DNA of 45,041 nucleotides, taken from positions 1 to 45,041 of the forward strand of contig CAJTEA010000019.1 of NCBI GenBank assembly GCA_910575265.1, given 5' to 3'. Every line of letters starts with the position of its first letter. Position 1 is the first letter of the stretch. This DNA is from Oscillospiraceae bacterium. GTDB taxonomy: Bacteria > Bacillota > Clostridia > Oscillospirales > Oscillospiraceae. A program made the translations under genes and the position numbers. A model generated the notes under the pieces. It was not told the DNA's origin, made no database searches, and worked only from the letters and a program-made list of their open reading frames with translations. This document shows, one piece after another, positions 9,701-15,857 of the stretch.

Positions 9701-10930
9701 CGCCGCTTGGATAGCCGCTTTTTGTTCTTCCTCCGTGGGGAGAGGGTCGGTCAGTTGGCGTACACGATCTCCGCCAGCGCCGCTTCCTCCGCCGCTGCCT
9801 TGATGTTGTTCATCAGGCCCACCCATTTCATCTGATCGGATGCTTTCAGGCTCTCGGTCACGCCCTGTTCCCGCGCCATTTGCTCCGTCAGCCGCTCCAC
9901 CATCTCGGTGGCCTGCCGGTCGATTTCCGCCAGATGGCTGTTCAGTTCCCCGGTCAACAGCATCCCGGTGTAAATCCCGTGCCGGTGATTGGCGAGGAAA
10001 CTGCGCCGCAGCATCCCATATTTTCCGACCTGCGGGGCCTCCGGCACGTCCAGGTTGGGCAGTTGATAGTCGCCCTCGGTTCTGTATGTCAGCTCCATGT
10101 TCAACGCTCCTTTCACGTTTCGTTCTGCCGTCATTATACTGCCTGTCAGGATTCCCGGCAAATGTGCGATTTTGTTTTTCTTCCTCCCAATATAAGGGCA
10201 GCACGGTGCTGGCGATCTCCCGCAGGGGCATCTCGGCTATATCGCTGGCCGCGGCCCCCAGGATGGCGAGGGTTTTCAGGGTATTAAAATCGTAGATGCG
10301 GGCAAAGTCCTCGCCGCTGAAATACTCCTGGGGGTCAATACCGCACCGGGTCAGCATGATATAGGCCACGCTGTTTTCCAATAGGCCCTTAAACCACACC
10401 TCGGTATTGAGATCGTCCAGTTCTTCCAGCAGGCTTCCCTCTTTGATGCGGCAAAGGTCGGCGTAGTAGTCGCCAAAGTTGTCCTCTACGATGACCTTTG
10501 CCGTTTCCAGTAAACAGGCGGCAAGGTCGGACTTGTCGGAAAATTCGCCATAGCTGTTTTCCAACGCCTCCACCACCGGCCCCTCATACTGCGACCTCAT
10601 CTGCCAGACGGGGACGGTGCGCCTCACACGGCTGTTGGTGTCGGACATATCAAAGACGTGCCGCAGCTTATAGCCCTTGTCGGTGTCCACCAGCAGGGCG
10701 ATCCCCGTGGTGCCCTTGTTCACCCACCGGCCATGCTTGTTCCAGAAGTCGGTTTGGGCACAGGCGGTGGCGTCCGGCTTTTGGGCGTAAATCAAAAGCT
10801 GGTCGCGGAAACTGTATTTGTAATTGTGGGCGGCGGTGGTCAGGAACGCCATATAGTTCCCGCTGTTGGCAAAAATCTGGCGGGCCGTCTGCGCCGCAAG
10901 CCGGACAATGGGTTCAGGTTTCTTTGCCAC
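3722..10930 (-). CDS. Giant methylase-helicase (DarB-like), C-terminally truncated
   Basis: A 2402-residue protein of the class carried by Tn1549-like ICEs and related to phage P1 DarB, which protects incoming DNA from restriction. The N-terminal region (1-270) is followed by a low-complexity Gly/Arg/Asp linker (about 278-394). A MutS domain I-like segment (FWDAYNSIKERSPDSMLLYQVGDFFELYG) lies near 875-960. An N6-adenine methylase domain follows, with SAM motif LEPSCGIGNF near 1187 and the catalytic-type loop GNVPFG near 1250. A superfamily 2 helicase has GAGKTWEMA near 1873, DEAH near 2033 and GTPISNT near 2090. The reading stops just after HHLDCPWRPSD (about 2370); motif VI, expected next, is missing and replaced by ~25 unrelated residues. 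The start is GTG at 10,928-10,930 after AAGGAGGG, 3 nt past the preceding stop. Methylase function may survive; helicase activity is doubtful. Confidence 0.85.
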   Translation of the reverse strand: MAKKPEPIVRLAAQTARQIFANSGNYMAFLTTAAHNYKYSFRDQLLIYAQKPDATACAQTDFWNKHGRWVNKGTTGIALLVDTDKGYKLRHVFDMSDTNSRVRRTVPVWQMRSQYEGPVVEALENSYGEFSDKSDLAACLLETAKVIVEDNFGDYYADLCRIKEGSLLEELDDLNTEVWFKGLLENSVAYIMLTRCGIDPQEYFSGEDFARIYDFNTLKTLAILGAAASDIAEMPLREIASTVLPLYWEEEKQNRTFAGNPDRQYNDGRTKRERSVEHGADIQNRGRLSTAQPGRAGGPAGRKIWDAAAQFPRQSPARDLHRDAVDRGTEQPSGGNRPAGHRDGGAADGANGAGTGRDREPESIRSDEMGGPDEQHQGSGGGSGAGGDRVRQLTDPLPTEEEQKAAIQAAEDEQSSAFAISQEDIDAILLHGSGIADGKFRIFEQFQTAHSSTENTSFLKEEYKSTTYFTVATDKKIRAWFDRSGVKISIGDLSKPEAEIRLTWKKAAKRIGQLVEAGRYLSPAEKEKYQEYQRQESVPGPLAAAPEPEHDELNQPPAPPKEYRLTLGATVYLGTQGYELLAFDGQTVRLFDPAFPIINKELPREEFDRLLAENPLNNSLLQVVEEAASAAEPAEPDTPGYDLGFGHLGNGVTVWNSLELEDGDYKIIAHISPDRTVKFYVDNLPGDVRARIEQFAATSTMTISATQDAPVFSTPPLVREPAVAPAEAGEPTYPPRELPYIFCEWSENTVFQDKTAYSLSEFDRLMKQTDDEYVAKKAAAMAKYGTWQKWYDADDPEYNAFLSYDKVKFTLVMPDGRTFTERQDIGDGDGGVLDFLSQYDAYREIVPILQEAVRKEVEAAQSGPTPQPGPDSGRFWDAYNSIKERSPDSMLLYQVGDFFELYGGVEGDDAWNAATALDLTLTKRNIPEYGRVSMCGFPVHKLEDYVKRLTGKGFSVVVAALKDNQRVISSFPAQPREKTKQETDDFSDVDPAAVRAALAENGIVDGHVVDADKLAADPFIQQVMADVEQIAADTPPAQEPAEQEEKPLPLPPPAPRRRAKVSPFVLHPEIPNAGRHEYHITDDAIGVGTPGTRFNNNIRAIRLLKKLEREERFATPEEQAVLAQYVGWGGLADCFDERHSKYAELKALLDEDEYAAARESTLTTFYTPPVVIRSIYQALENMGFKTGNLLEPSCGIGNFIGMRPDDLADSKIYGIELDGISGRIAQQLYQKSSIAVQGFETTELPDSFFDAAIGNVPFGAFKVSDKRYDKHNFLIHDYFFARTLDKVRPGGIIAFVTSKGTMDKENPNVRKYIAQRADLLGAIRLPNNTFKAAAGTEVTSDILFLQKREALASGEPDWVHLNTNENGLKMNQYFIDHPEMVMGEMREVSGPHGPETACLPREGQDLGEQLTAAIQNIQGTITEYVMDDPEAEGEDKSIPADPNVRNFSYTIVDGEIYYRENSRMNPVEVSVTAANRIKGLIEIRDCVRTLIDYQTEDWPAEDIQAEQKKLNALYDAYVEKHGRINSRGNSIAFRMDSAYFLLASLEVLDDERNFVRKADMFTKRTIKQKTVVTSVDTASEALAVSLAERACVDLGFMASLMGGGDKIPQVVEDLKGVIFKDPNTGSFDIDGDAVDWYKGWQTADEYLSGNVREKLADAKRAAETDPAFQVNVEALEQVQPTDLNASEISVRLGSTWLPPDVVEQFVFELLDTSASCQEKIHVHFSRYTGAWNVEGKSVDRVNVKANSTYGTTRVNAYKIIEDTLNLRDVRIFDYIQDRDGKKIAVLNKKETAIAQGKQELIKQAFQDWIWKDPVRRERLTTLYNVQFNSLRPREYDGSHISFVGMNPEITLRKHQRDAIARILYGGNTLLGHVVGAGKTWEMAAAAQESKRLGLCQKSLFVVPNHLTEQWAAEYLQLYPSANILVATKKDFETKNRKRFCGRIATGDYDAIIIGHSQFEKIPMSIERQRFTLEQQLDEIALGIAELKEQKGENFSVKQLAKTRKDIREKLARLNDQSRKDDVVTFEELGVDRIFIDEAHYYKNLASFSKMRNVGGISQTEAQKSSDLYMKCRYLDELTEGRGVIFATGTPISNTMVELYTMQKYLQYETLRRNGLLHFDAWASTFGETVTAIELAPEGTGYRAKTRFARFHNLPELMAMFKEVADIQTADMLNLPVPKAVYHTISLKPSELQRQMVAALAERAEKVRNREVRSDQDNMLLITNDGRKLALDQRLTNPLLPDSETGKVNACADNVFEIWQRTADQRSAQMIFCDLSTPGKERPIEMAETEPGAFEMASFQNLYDDLCDKLIAKGIPAEEIAYVHSANTEAKKKELFGKVRSGQIRVLIGSTQKMGAGTNVQHKLIALHHLDCPWRPSDDGRTLRTHTKAEAPAWVSPLFQGRM
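3736..3770 (-). terminator. Intrinsic terminator overlapping the 3' end of the helicase
   Basis: Arms 3741-3752 and 3759-3770 form a 12-bp stem with one mismatch and a 6-nt loop. On the minus strand the stem is followed by a run of T. It lies inside the last codons of the helicase reading frame, so the terminal ~25 residues are encoded by terminator sequence rather than by helicase sequence. Confidence 0.75.
9751..10098 (-). CDS. tnpV: TnpV-like protein nested out of frame inside the helicase gene
   Basis: This 115-residue protein starts MELTYRTEGDYQLPNL and contains KYGMLRRSFLANHRHGIYTGMLLTGELNSHL, then EIDRQATEMVERL and KWVGLMNN. These are hallmarks of TnpV, first described in the Tn4451/Tn4453 mobilisable transposons, where it was compared to excisionase-type proteins. 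It is read in a +1-shifted frame relative to the enclosing methylase-helicase, whose own product in this stretch is a low-complexity linker. It has its own ribosome site, AAAGGAG, 8 nt before the ATG at 10,096-10,098, so expression is plausible. The well-ordered composition of this frame against the disordered linker suggests TnpV is the older or more constrained frame. Function in this element is not known. Confidence 0.8.
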   Translation of the reverse strand: MELTYRTEGDYQLPNLDVPEAPQVGKYGMLRRSFLANHRHGIYTGMLLTGELNSHLAEIDRQATEMVERLTEQMAREQGVTESLKASDQMKWVGLMNNIKAAAEEAALAEIVYAN

Positions 10931-10933
10931 GAT

Positions 10934-11239
10934 CTATCCCTCCTTTTCCTCATAAGATTTCAGCAGCCCCTTGGTGGCGGCGGCAATTTTGGAAATGCGC
11001 CCGGTGAGCTGGGCAACGGTGGCCTGTATCTCCGACTGCCGCGCCGCATAGAAGTAGCCGGTGGCGTCGCTGCAAATGGGGTGGCCGTCACAGCGCAGGC
11101 GGTTGACGGCCCGCCGCAGCTCCGTCCCCTTGACGTGGAACGCGGCCTCCAGCTCCTTGCTGGAGGCCGCGCTTTCCTGTCCACGGCGGTATTGTTTCAG
11201 GTACTCACACAGGGCTTTGTCGATGGGTGCGCCTTTCAC
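10934..11239 (-). CDS. Small winged-helix-like ICE protein
   Basis: A 101-residue protein. The middle (SKELEAAFHVKGTELRRAVNRLRCDGHPICSDATGYFYA) fits a winged helix: a recognition helix (GTELRRAVNRLR) followed by a two-strand wing. The C-terminal third (QSEIQATVAQLTGRISKIAAATKGLLKSYEEKEG) is a likely coiled helix. Proteins of this shape are common next to the giant helicase in clostridial ICEs, but I do not recognise a named function. The GTG start overlaps the previous stop by 4 nt (GTGA), and the helicase start follows 3 nt after its stop, so translation is probably coupled. Confidence 0.7.
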   Translation of the reverse strand: MKGAPIDKALCEYLKQYRRGQESAASSKELEAAFHVKGTELRRAVNRLRCDGHPICSDATGYFYAARQSEIQATVAQLTGRISKIAAATKGLLKSYEEKEG

Positions 11240-11550
11240 CGGGTATCACCCTCGCCGCCCTCTTTCAGCTCCGCGCTGTACTCCTTTTCCACCTCGCAAG
11301 CCCCGATGCAGGCGTAGAGAAGCTGCCAGATCAGCTCGGAGGCTTCGCTCTCATACATCCGCATACTGACATAGGGCTTACCGCCCACACCGCAGAAGCG
11401 CCGGGAAAACCGCATACGTTTATCCATCAAGTCCTGGGCGCTGTTGCGGGTTGGCACATCCTCGGCGGCGGTGTTACGCTCCAGAACGGCCATCATCAGG
11501 TCAAACATGGAGGGGTGTACGTTCAATTTGACATTCGGTAATTGTGCCAT
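11236..11550 (-). CDS. Conserved ICE protein, unknown function
   Basis: A 104-residue soluble protein without a signal or membrane segment. It begins MAQLPNVKLNVHPSMFDLMMAVLERNTAAEDVP, includes a basic stretch (LMDKRMRFSRRFCG) and ends in an acidic tail. The ATG at 11,548-11,550 follows TAGGAG at a short spacing. Its stop overlaps the next start by 4 nt. No catalytic motif is recognisable. Placement between the other operon proteins is the main evidence that it is real, along with good coding composition. Confidence 0.7.
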   Translation of the reverse strand: MAQLPNVKLNVHPSMFDLMMAVLERNTAAEDVPTRNSAQDLMDKRMRFSRRFCGVGGKPYVSMRMYESEASELIWQLLYACIGACEVEKEYSAELKEGGEGDTR

Positions 11551-11557
11551 GATGCTC

Positions 11558-12112
11558 CTACCTTTCCACGGACACGGCCTGCCGCCCGCGCTGGGGGAAG
11601 TCCCAGCCGTAGACCTTGCCGATCTCGTCCCCCAGCCTGCGGGTGATCCGGGTAATATCGGCGCGGGTGGCCGTTCCGTAATAGAGTTTTTCTTTCAGCA
11701 GGTCGATTTGAGATTCCGACACTCCGGGTTTGTAGGTGCGGTAGAGCAGACGGTTTGTACCGTCGTGGTGGATGGCGTCACAGCGCAGGTCGCCCAGCTT
11801 GTCAACAAACCAGGTGGAGTAGTCAATGCCACGGTCGCTGTAAAGGCAGTCCCGGATGTTGCCGCTGGCGATCTCCTTATAGCCCATGTGCCGTCCAGTC
11901 CAGAGGCCCAGATCGGCAATAATGAGGATGGGCTGGTCAAGCTGGATGTTCAGATTCGCACGTTCATCATCCAGGTAGCCGCTGTTGATGTCGTACATCA
12001 GCATCATGCGCTCGTCCTCGGTTAATTCCGGGTACTGTTCCTCCAAATCTGTCCGCCAGTCCTCGTAGTCCAGATCAAAGTTGCTCCAAATAAGATGCTT
12101 CTGCTCGGTCAT
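11558..12112 (-). CDS. Conserved ICE/phage protein, unknown function
   Basis: A 184-residue soluble protein starting MTEQKHLIWSNFDLDYEDWRTDL. Conserved-looking blocks are LNIQLDQPILIIADLGLWTGRHMGYKEI (near 54-80), GDLRCDAIHHDGTNRLLYR (near 107-125) and RADITRITRRLGDEIGKVYGW near the C-terminus. Proteins with these blocks are frequent in conjugative elements and phages of gut Firmicutes, but no function has been assigned that I know of. The ATG at 12,110-12,112 overlaps the previous stop (ATGA), showing operon coupling; the next gene starts 8 nt after its stop. Confidence 0.75.
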   Translation of the reverse strand: MTEQKHLIWSNFDLDYEDWRTDLEEQYPELTEDERMMLMYDINSGYLDDERANLNIQLDQPILIIADLGLWTGRHMGYKEIASGNIRDCLYSDRGIDYSTWFVDKLGDLRCDAIHHDGTNRLLYRTYKPGVSESQIDLLKEKLYYGTATRADITRITRRLGDEIGKVYGWDFPQRGRQAVSVER

Positions 12113-13062
12113 CGGGCATCACCCCTGTCTCGGTTTCTGGATTTGATAGGCTGGCCCTGCTCATCGTAGTTCTTCGGGTCGGCGGCAGGGTCAGCCCAGC
12201 CCCGCATGGCCCCGGCCAGCATCGCCGCCGCCTGTGCCTTGCTCACACCCATCTCGCCGTTCAGCTCGTCCACCAGCTTCTGGCTGGTGCGACCTTTTGT
12301 CGCAAAAGACGCGGAGCGGTAGCCGTCAAAGCCCCGCTCAAACATCACGATGGCCCGCTTCTCCGGCACCTTGCCGTAGCATACCAGCGGGAGCGAATTT
12401 CTGAGGGGGATCACAGAGTTGCCGTTGCGCTCCATCATCTCGGCAAACTGGCAGATGTGAAAGAGATTGTCCCAGCCCTTGCCCACCTCCACATGGCACT
12501 CGTCGATATACCGGCATTCCCGGTCAAGCTGCCTTCCGTCCGGGCACCTGATCCGCACCATGTCGCCGTCCGCAATCCTGAACTTTTCCTCGTAGTGCGG
12601 AGTGATGAAGCGGATACCTTTTTCAGCCTGTTTCATGTGGCGTTCAAGCGAGTCCCGGCGATAGCAGTAGAGGGATAGGTTTTCTTCCTCCTTGTAGGGG
12701 TTCAGGCGGATCAGGTAGGAATACTGCGCCGTGTCCGCCCGGAAACCGAACGCGAAACCGTCATCAAAGCCGCTCTCCGGGTGTTCCTGGCAGAAGTCCC
12801 GCATAGCGTCACGGCTTTTCAAAAAACCGCCGTACTGCCCGTCGCCCACCAGGGCGTTCAGGACGCTCTCAAACTCCGCCTGAAATTCCTCGGTGTCCAG
12901 GTCTTGCCGGTGGCTCTGCCACGTTTTGAGAAACCCTTGGGCGTCCATGCCTGTTCCGGCCCGCAGGTGGCCGACGCACCCTGTCTGGCCTTTGAGCTGC
13001 ATACTCTGGCTGGCGGAGTAAAGCCGCTCGGCGGGGGTGGCTGTGCGAAACGTCAATTCCAT
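12109..13062 (-). CDS. Conserved ICE protein, paralog 1 of a flanking pair
   Basis: A 317-residue soluble protein, clearly homologous to the product of 14,628-15,575. Shared blocks include FRTATPAERLYS at the N-terminus, DGFAFGFRADTAQYSYLIR (near 125), a run ending HMKQAEKGIRFITP, then KFRIADGDMVRI, CRYIDECHVEV and a near-identical tail (AQAAAMLAGAM, PAADPKNYDEQGQPIK, RDRGDAR). Function is unknown. I chose the ATG at 13,060-13,062, three codons inside a longer GTG frame, because AAAGGAG is 10 nt upstream of it and only about 1 nt from the GTG. It starts 5 nt after the methyltransferase stop and overlaps the next gene by 4 nt. Confidence 0.75.
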   Translation of the reverse strand: MELTFRTATPAERLYSASQSMQLKGQTGCVGHLRAGTGMDAQGFLKTWQSHRQDLDTEEFQAEFESVLNALVGDGQYGGFLKSRDAMRDFCQEHPESGFDDGFAFGFRADTAQYSYLIRLNPYKEEENLSLYCYRRDSLERHMKQAEKGIRFITPHYEEKFRIADGDMVRIRCPDGRQLDRECRYIDECHVEVGKGWDNLFHICQFAEMMERNGNSVIPLRNSLPLVCYGKVPEKRAIVMFERGFDGYRSASFATKGRTSQKLVDELNGEMGVSKAQAAAMLAGAMRGWADPAADPKNYDEQGQPIKSRNRDRGDAR

Positions 13063-13067
13063 CAATG

Positions 13068-14543
13068 TCACACTCCTTTTTCATGCTCAAAAAAAGACCA
13101 CCATTCATCCTCCCGCACCTGAAAAGCGTCGCCTAATTGGATGGTGTCGGGGAAGTTTGTTTGGGTGGTCTTGATAGCGTATTTGTCGATCTCGGTGGCG
13201 TAGTAGCGGAGGATGGTGGCCCCCAGCTTATCCAGGGCCAGGTGTCCGCAGCTCATGCCGTCATACATGGACAGCACTTCCAGCGGTTCCACGGTGATAC
13301 CGGGGCAGTAGGAGAGGATATGGGCGATCACGTCCACCGTCCAGCCGTTGCCCAGCATTTTATACGCCTGGGTGTCGCTGACCGGGAACAGAAAGCCCTC
13401 TGGCACCGTTTGGAGCCGCATACACTCCCGCACCGTCAACTTGCGGATGATATAGTAGCCGTCCATCAGCTTGATGGGGTACTGCTGGCCCTTTATTGTG
13501 ATCTGGCCGTCGCGGACTTCGTAGATGGGTCTGTCCAGCGTTCCGCAATACTGATAATACTGGCAGGAGGTTGTCAGGCAATTCGCCTTTTCCCGCATGG
13601 CGCGGCCCCTGCGGGTCTTGCTGTTGGGCATGGTCAGGTCAACACACTCGCCGGGGAGGATGTCGGTGTAGCCTTTGACGGTGGCCTCCGCCACCCGTAG
13701 GGCGGGGCAGTCGGTGGGGGTGGTATAAAGCCCGGTTTTCGCCCCGGCCCCGCCGCCGTTCCCGCACAGGGTCTTGCTCTTGCCGTCCGCTGAATATACC
13801 CGGTGCCCCTGGCCCTCGGAGCCGGTGCTGCTCTCTATGGTGCCCACACGGATGGGGAACATGGGGATATGCCCGCCGCCCATGCCCGCCGATGCTGTCA
13901 GGCAGGGGACTTTCCCGCTCACATCGAACACACCCCAGCGGGTATGCTGGCCGTAAAGGCCGCCCAGCCGGTTGACGCTGACCGCTTCGGCCACACAGGT
14001 CTTGCGGTCTATGGTGTTGCCCACCATATTGCGGATGCCGTCTTTGTAGTAGGTGGCCCGCAGGCATTGGGCTTTCCCGTCGGCGGTAACATTCACCGGC
14101 TCTATCGCCATAGGTGCGGGGAAGTGCCCGCCATCCAGGGCGTTCACGGCGCTGGCCCTGCTGTAATTTGCTTTCAGCGTGTAGCCCTTTTCATGGAGCG
14201 GCAGACCGCTTTCCAGAACGTCCAACAGGATAAGGCCCCGATCCTCCGGCAGTTCTACGCCGGGAATGTTAGTCCAATACAACCTTTGACGGCTTTGGGC
14301 GGACACAAGGGCGGAGTTTATCAAAATGGGTTCCACGCCCAGCTCCGCCGTGATCTGCGCCCGTATCGCCGGGGCCATGCTCTTGTTGTTCTCGTATAAA
14401 TAGAAGTCCGGCCCATACCGCTCTCTGGCGATCAGGTAGTTGCGAAACAGCTCCCAGCCCAGGCCCTCCGGCTTTGTTTCCCGGTTCCGGGTCTGTGCTA
14501 TGCTCCAATGGGTGCAGGGGGAGCCGCCCAGCAGAAGTTTCAT
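13068..14543 (-). CDS. Circularly permuted cytosine-5 DNA methyltransferase
   Basis: A 491-residue C5-cytosine methyltransferase, expected to transfer a methyl group from SAM to cytosine in element or host DNA. Motif order is permuted. Motif IV with the catalytic cysteine (GGSPC, Cys10) is at the very N-terminus. Motif VI (ENN, near 50), motif VIII (SAQSRQRLYW, near 81), motif IX (RECMRLQTVPEGF, near 378) and motif X (YKMLGNGWTVDVIAHIL, near 400) follow. Only then come motif I (LSMYDGMSCG, near 424), II (ATEID, near 448) and III (IQLGDA, near 468). Between VIII and IX lies a ~280-residue region likely holding target recognition. All key residues seem intact. No cognate restriction enzyme is visible, so it is probably a solitary methylase protecting the ICE. 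It sits between two paralogous genes and has a terminator hairpin in its leader. Confidence 0.85.
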   Translation of the reverse strand: MKLLLGGSPCTHWSIAQTRNRETKPEGLGWELFRNYLIARERYGPDFYLYENNKSMAPAIRAQITAELGVEPILINSALVSAQSRQRLYWTNIPGVELPEDRGLILLDVLESGLPLHEKGYTLKANYSRASAVNALDGGHFPAPMAIEPVNVTADGKAQCLRATYYKDGIRNMVGNTIDRKTCVAEAVSVNRLGGLYGQHTRWGVFDVSGKVPCLTASAGMGGGHIPMFPIRVGTIESSTGSEGQGHRVYSADGKSKTLCGNGGGAGAKTGLYTTPTDCPALRVAEATVKGYTDILPGECVDLTMPNSKTRRGRAMREKANCLTTSCQYYQYCGTLDRPIYEVRDGQITIKGQQYPIKLMDGYYIIRKLTVRECMRLQTVPEGFLFPVSDTQAYKMLGNGWTVDVIAHILSYCPGITVEPLEVLSMYDGMSCGHLALDKLGATILRYYATEIDKYAIKTTQTNFPDTIQLGDAFQVREDEWWSFFEHEKGV

Positions 14544-14566
14544 TTACTATCACGCTCCCTCAAATG

Positions 14567-14604
14567 AAAAACGGCCTCCAGTTCATTCACTGGAAGCCGT
14601 TTTT
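14567..14604. terminator. Bidirectional terminator before the methyltransferase gene
   Basis: A 16-bp stem with one mismatch (14,567-14,582 with 14,589-14,604) and a 6-nt loop, flanked by five A and five T residues so that either strand ends in a T-run. It lies between the 315-residue protein gene and the methyltransferase start 24 nt later. No promoter fits between hairpin and start codon, so the methyltransferase may depend on read-through. Confidence 0.8.
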
Positions 14605-14627
14605 GCTGGTTGATTTCAAATGTCCTT

Positions 14628-15575
14628 TTACCGGGCGTCGCCCCGGTCATGGTGCTTGGGCTTGATGGGCTGGCCCTGCTCATCATAGTTTTTGGGGTCG
14701 GCGGCGGGAACTTCCCAACCAAACATGGAACCGGCCAACATCGCCGCCGCTTGTGCCTTTGTCACATTGATTTGTTCATTGTACTCGTCCACGATGGCCT
14801 GGGCATGGGCACGGTCATGGCCGTATTTGCCGGTATGGAAATAGCCGTCCTCGCCGTGCTTGATGGTAATGATCTCGTCACCGCTGGGCAGCACAGCATA
14901 ACACCTTTCCGGCAGGCCCGGACGCAGGGGGATCACCTTGCTGCTTCTCTCTCTCATCCATTCCGCAAACTCCCGGACATAGTAAAAGCTGCCGTCAATT
15001 TCAACGTGGCAATCGTCGATATACCGGGTCATGCAGTCAAGGTTTGCGCCCTCGCTGGTGATGATCCGCACCATATCGCCATCGGCCACCCTGAATTTCT
15101 CCTTGCCGTCCGGGGTGATGAAACGGATACCCTTTTCAGCCTGTTTCATGTGCTGGTCAAGCAAATCCCGGCGATAAGGGTAAATATAAACGTGATTATC
15201 ATCCCCGGTCGGGATACAGCGGATCAGGTAGGAATAGCCCTGGGTGTCGGCCCGGAACGCATATTCAAAGCCGTTGCGGAAACTCCCCTCTGCGTGGTCA
15301 AGGCAGTAGACGGTCATCGTGGCACGGTTTTTCAGCACATGGCCGTACCGCTCGTCAAAGCGGAGCATATCAAGCACCGTGTTGAACTCAGCCTTAAACT
15401 CCGGCGTGTTTTGGGAGCGCACAAAGGTTTGCCAGCTCTTGAGGAAGATAGAGCCGCTGTTGTCCAACTCCCCCCATAAATAACCCGGATTTCCGCACCG
15501 TTCGCTGATCTGAGCGCGCTGTTCATAGGCAAAAAGCCGCTCGGCGGGGGTCGCGGGCCGCAAAGACATATCCAT
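14628..15575 (-). CDS. Conserved ICE protein, paralog 2 of a flanking pair
   Basis: A 315-residue soluble protein homologous to 12,109-13,062 over its whole length, with the same N-terminal RPATPAERLF block, the EYAFRADTQGYSYLIR block, HMKQAEKGIRFITPDGKEKFRVADGDMVRI, TRYIDDCHVEI and the tail AAADPKNYDEQGQPIK-type motif (here VPAADPKNYDEQGQPIK). Function is unknown. The ATG at 15,573-15,575 overlaps the preceding TAA by one base (TAATG), with AAGGAG 11 nt upstream. The pair probably arose by duplication and then diverged; the permuted methyltransferase now lies between the copies. Confidence 0.75.
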   Translation of the reverse strand: MDMSLRPATPAERLFAYEQRAQISERCGNPGYLWGELDNSGSIFLKSWQTFVRSQNTPEFKAEFNTVLDMLRFDERYGHVLKNRATMTVYCLDHAEGSFRNGFEYAFRADTQGYSYLIRCIPTGDDNHVYIYPYRRDLLDQHMKQAEKGIRFITPDGKEKFRVADGDMVRIITSEGANLDCMTRYIDDCHVEIDGSFYYVREFAEWMRERSSKVIPLRPGLPERCYAVLPSGDEIITIKHGEDGYFHTGKYGHDRAHAQAIVDEYNEQINVTKAQAAAMLAGSMFGWEVPAADPKNYDEQGQPIKPKHHDRGDAR

Positions 15576-15856
15576 TACCGTTCACACTCCTTATCCGGCT
15601 CCTTGGGCTGCCTTTCAGAAGCCCTCGCTCTCCGCTCCATCTGATACCTTACTTCATCATTGGCGCGGCCCAGCAGGTCTTTTTTCGCTTCCAGCAGGTC
15701 GGAGAAGTAGTGGCCCCAAAAATAGTTGTCCCCACCCTTGCAGGCCCAGGTCACATACATAGAGGGATTGCTGTCCATCTCGCCAAATACAAACTCCATT
15801 TCCCCGACCTGGATGGAATCGGTAATGACGTAGCCCTGGTTTATCCTGTCAGCCAT
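15575..15856 (-). CDS. Small ICE protein related to the N-terminus of its upstream neighbour
   Basis: A 93-residue soluble protein, MADRINQGYVITDSIQVG... The block YVITDSIQVGEMEFVFGE with a following YVTWAC and FSDLLEAKKDLLG resembles YVIIHAFHIGDREIVLGE, YMCAFC and VSDDYPELVKLFG in the N-terminal half of the 207-residue protein encoded just upstream. So this is probably a shortened paralog. The C-terminus is rich in Arg, Glu and Lys. A longer in-frame extension upstream exists but overlaps the preceding gene; the ATG at 15,854-15,856, one base past the neighbour's stop and preceded by GGAGGGA, is the likely start. Function unknown. Confidence 0.7.
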   Translation of the reverse strand: MADRINQGYVITDSIQVGEMEFVFGEMDSNPSMYVTWACKGGDNYFWGHYFSDLLEAKKDLLGRANDEVRYQMERRARASERQPKEPDKECER

Positions 15857-15857
15857 A

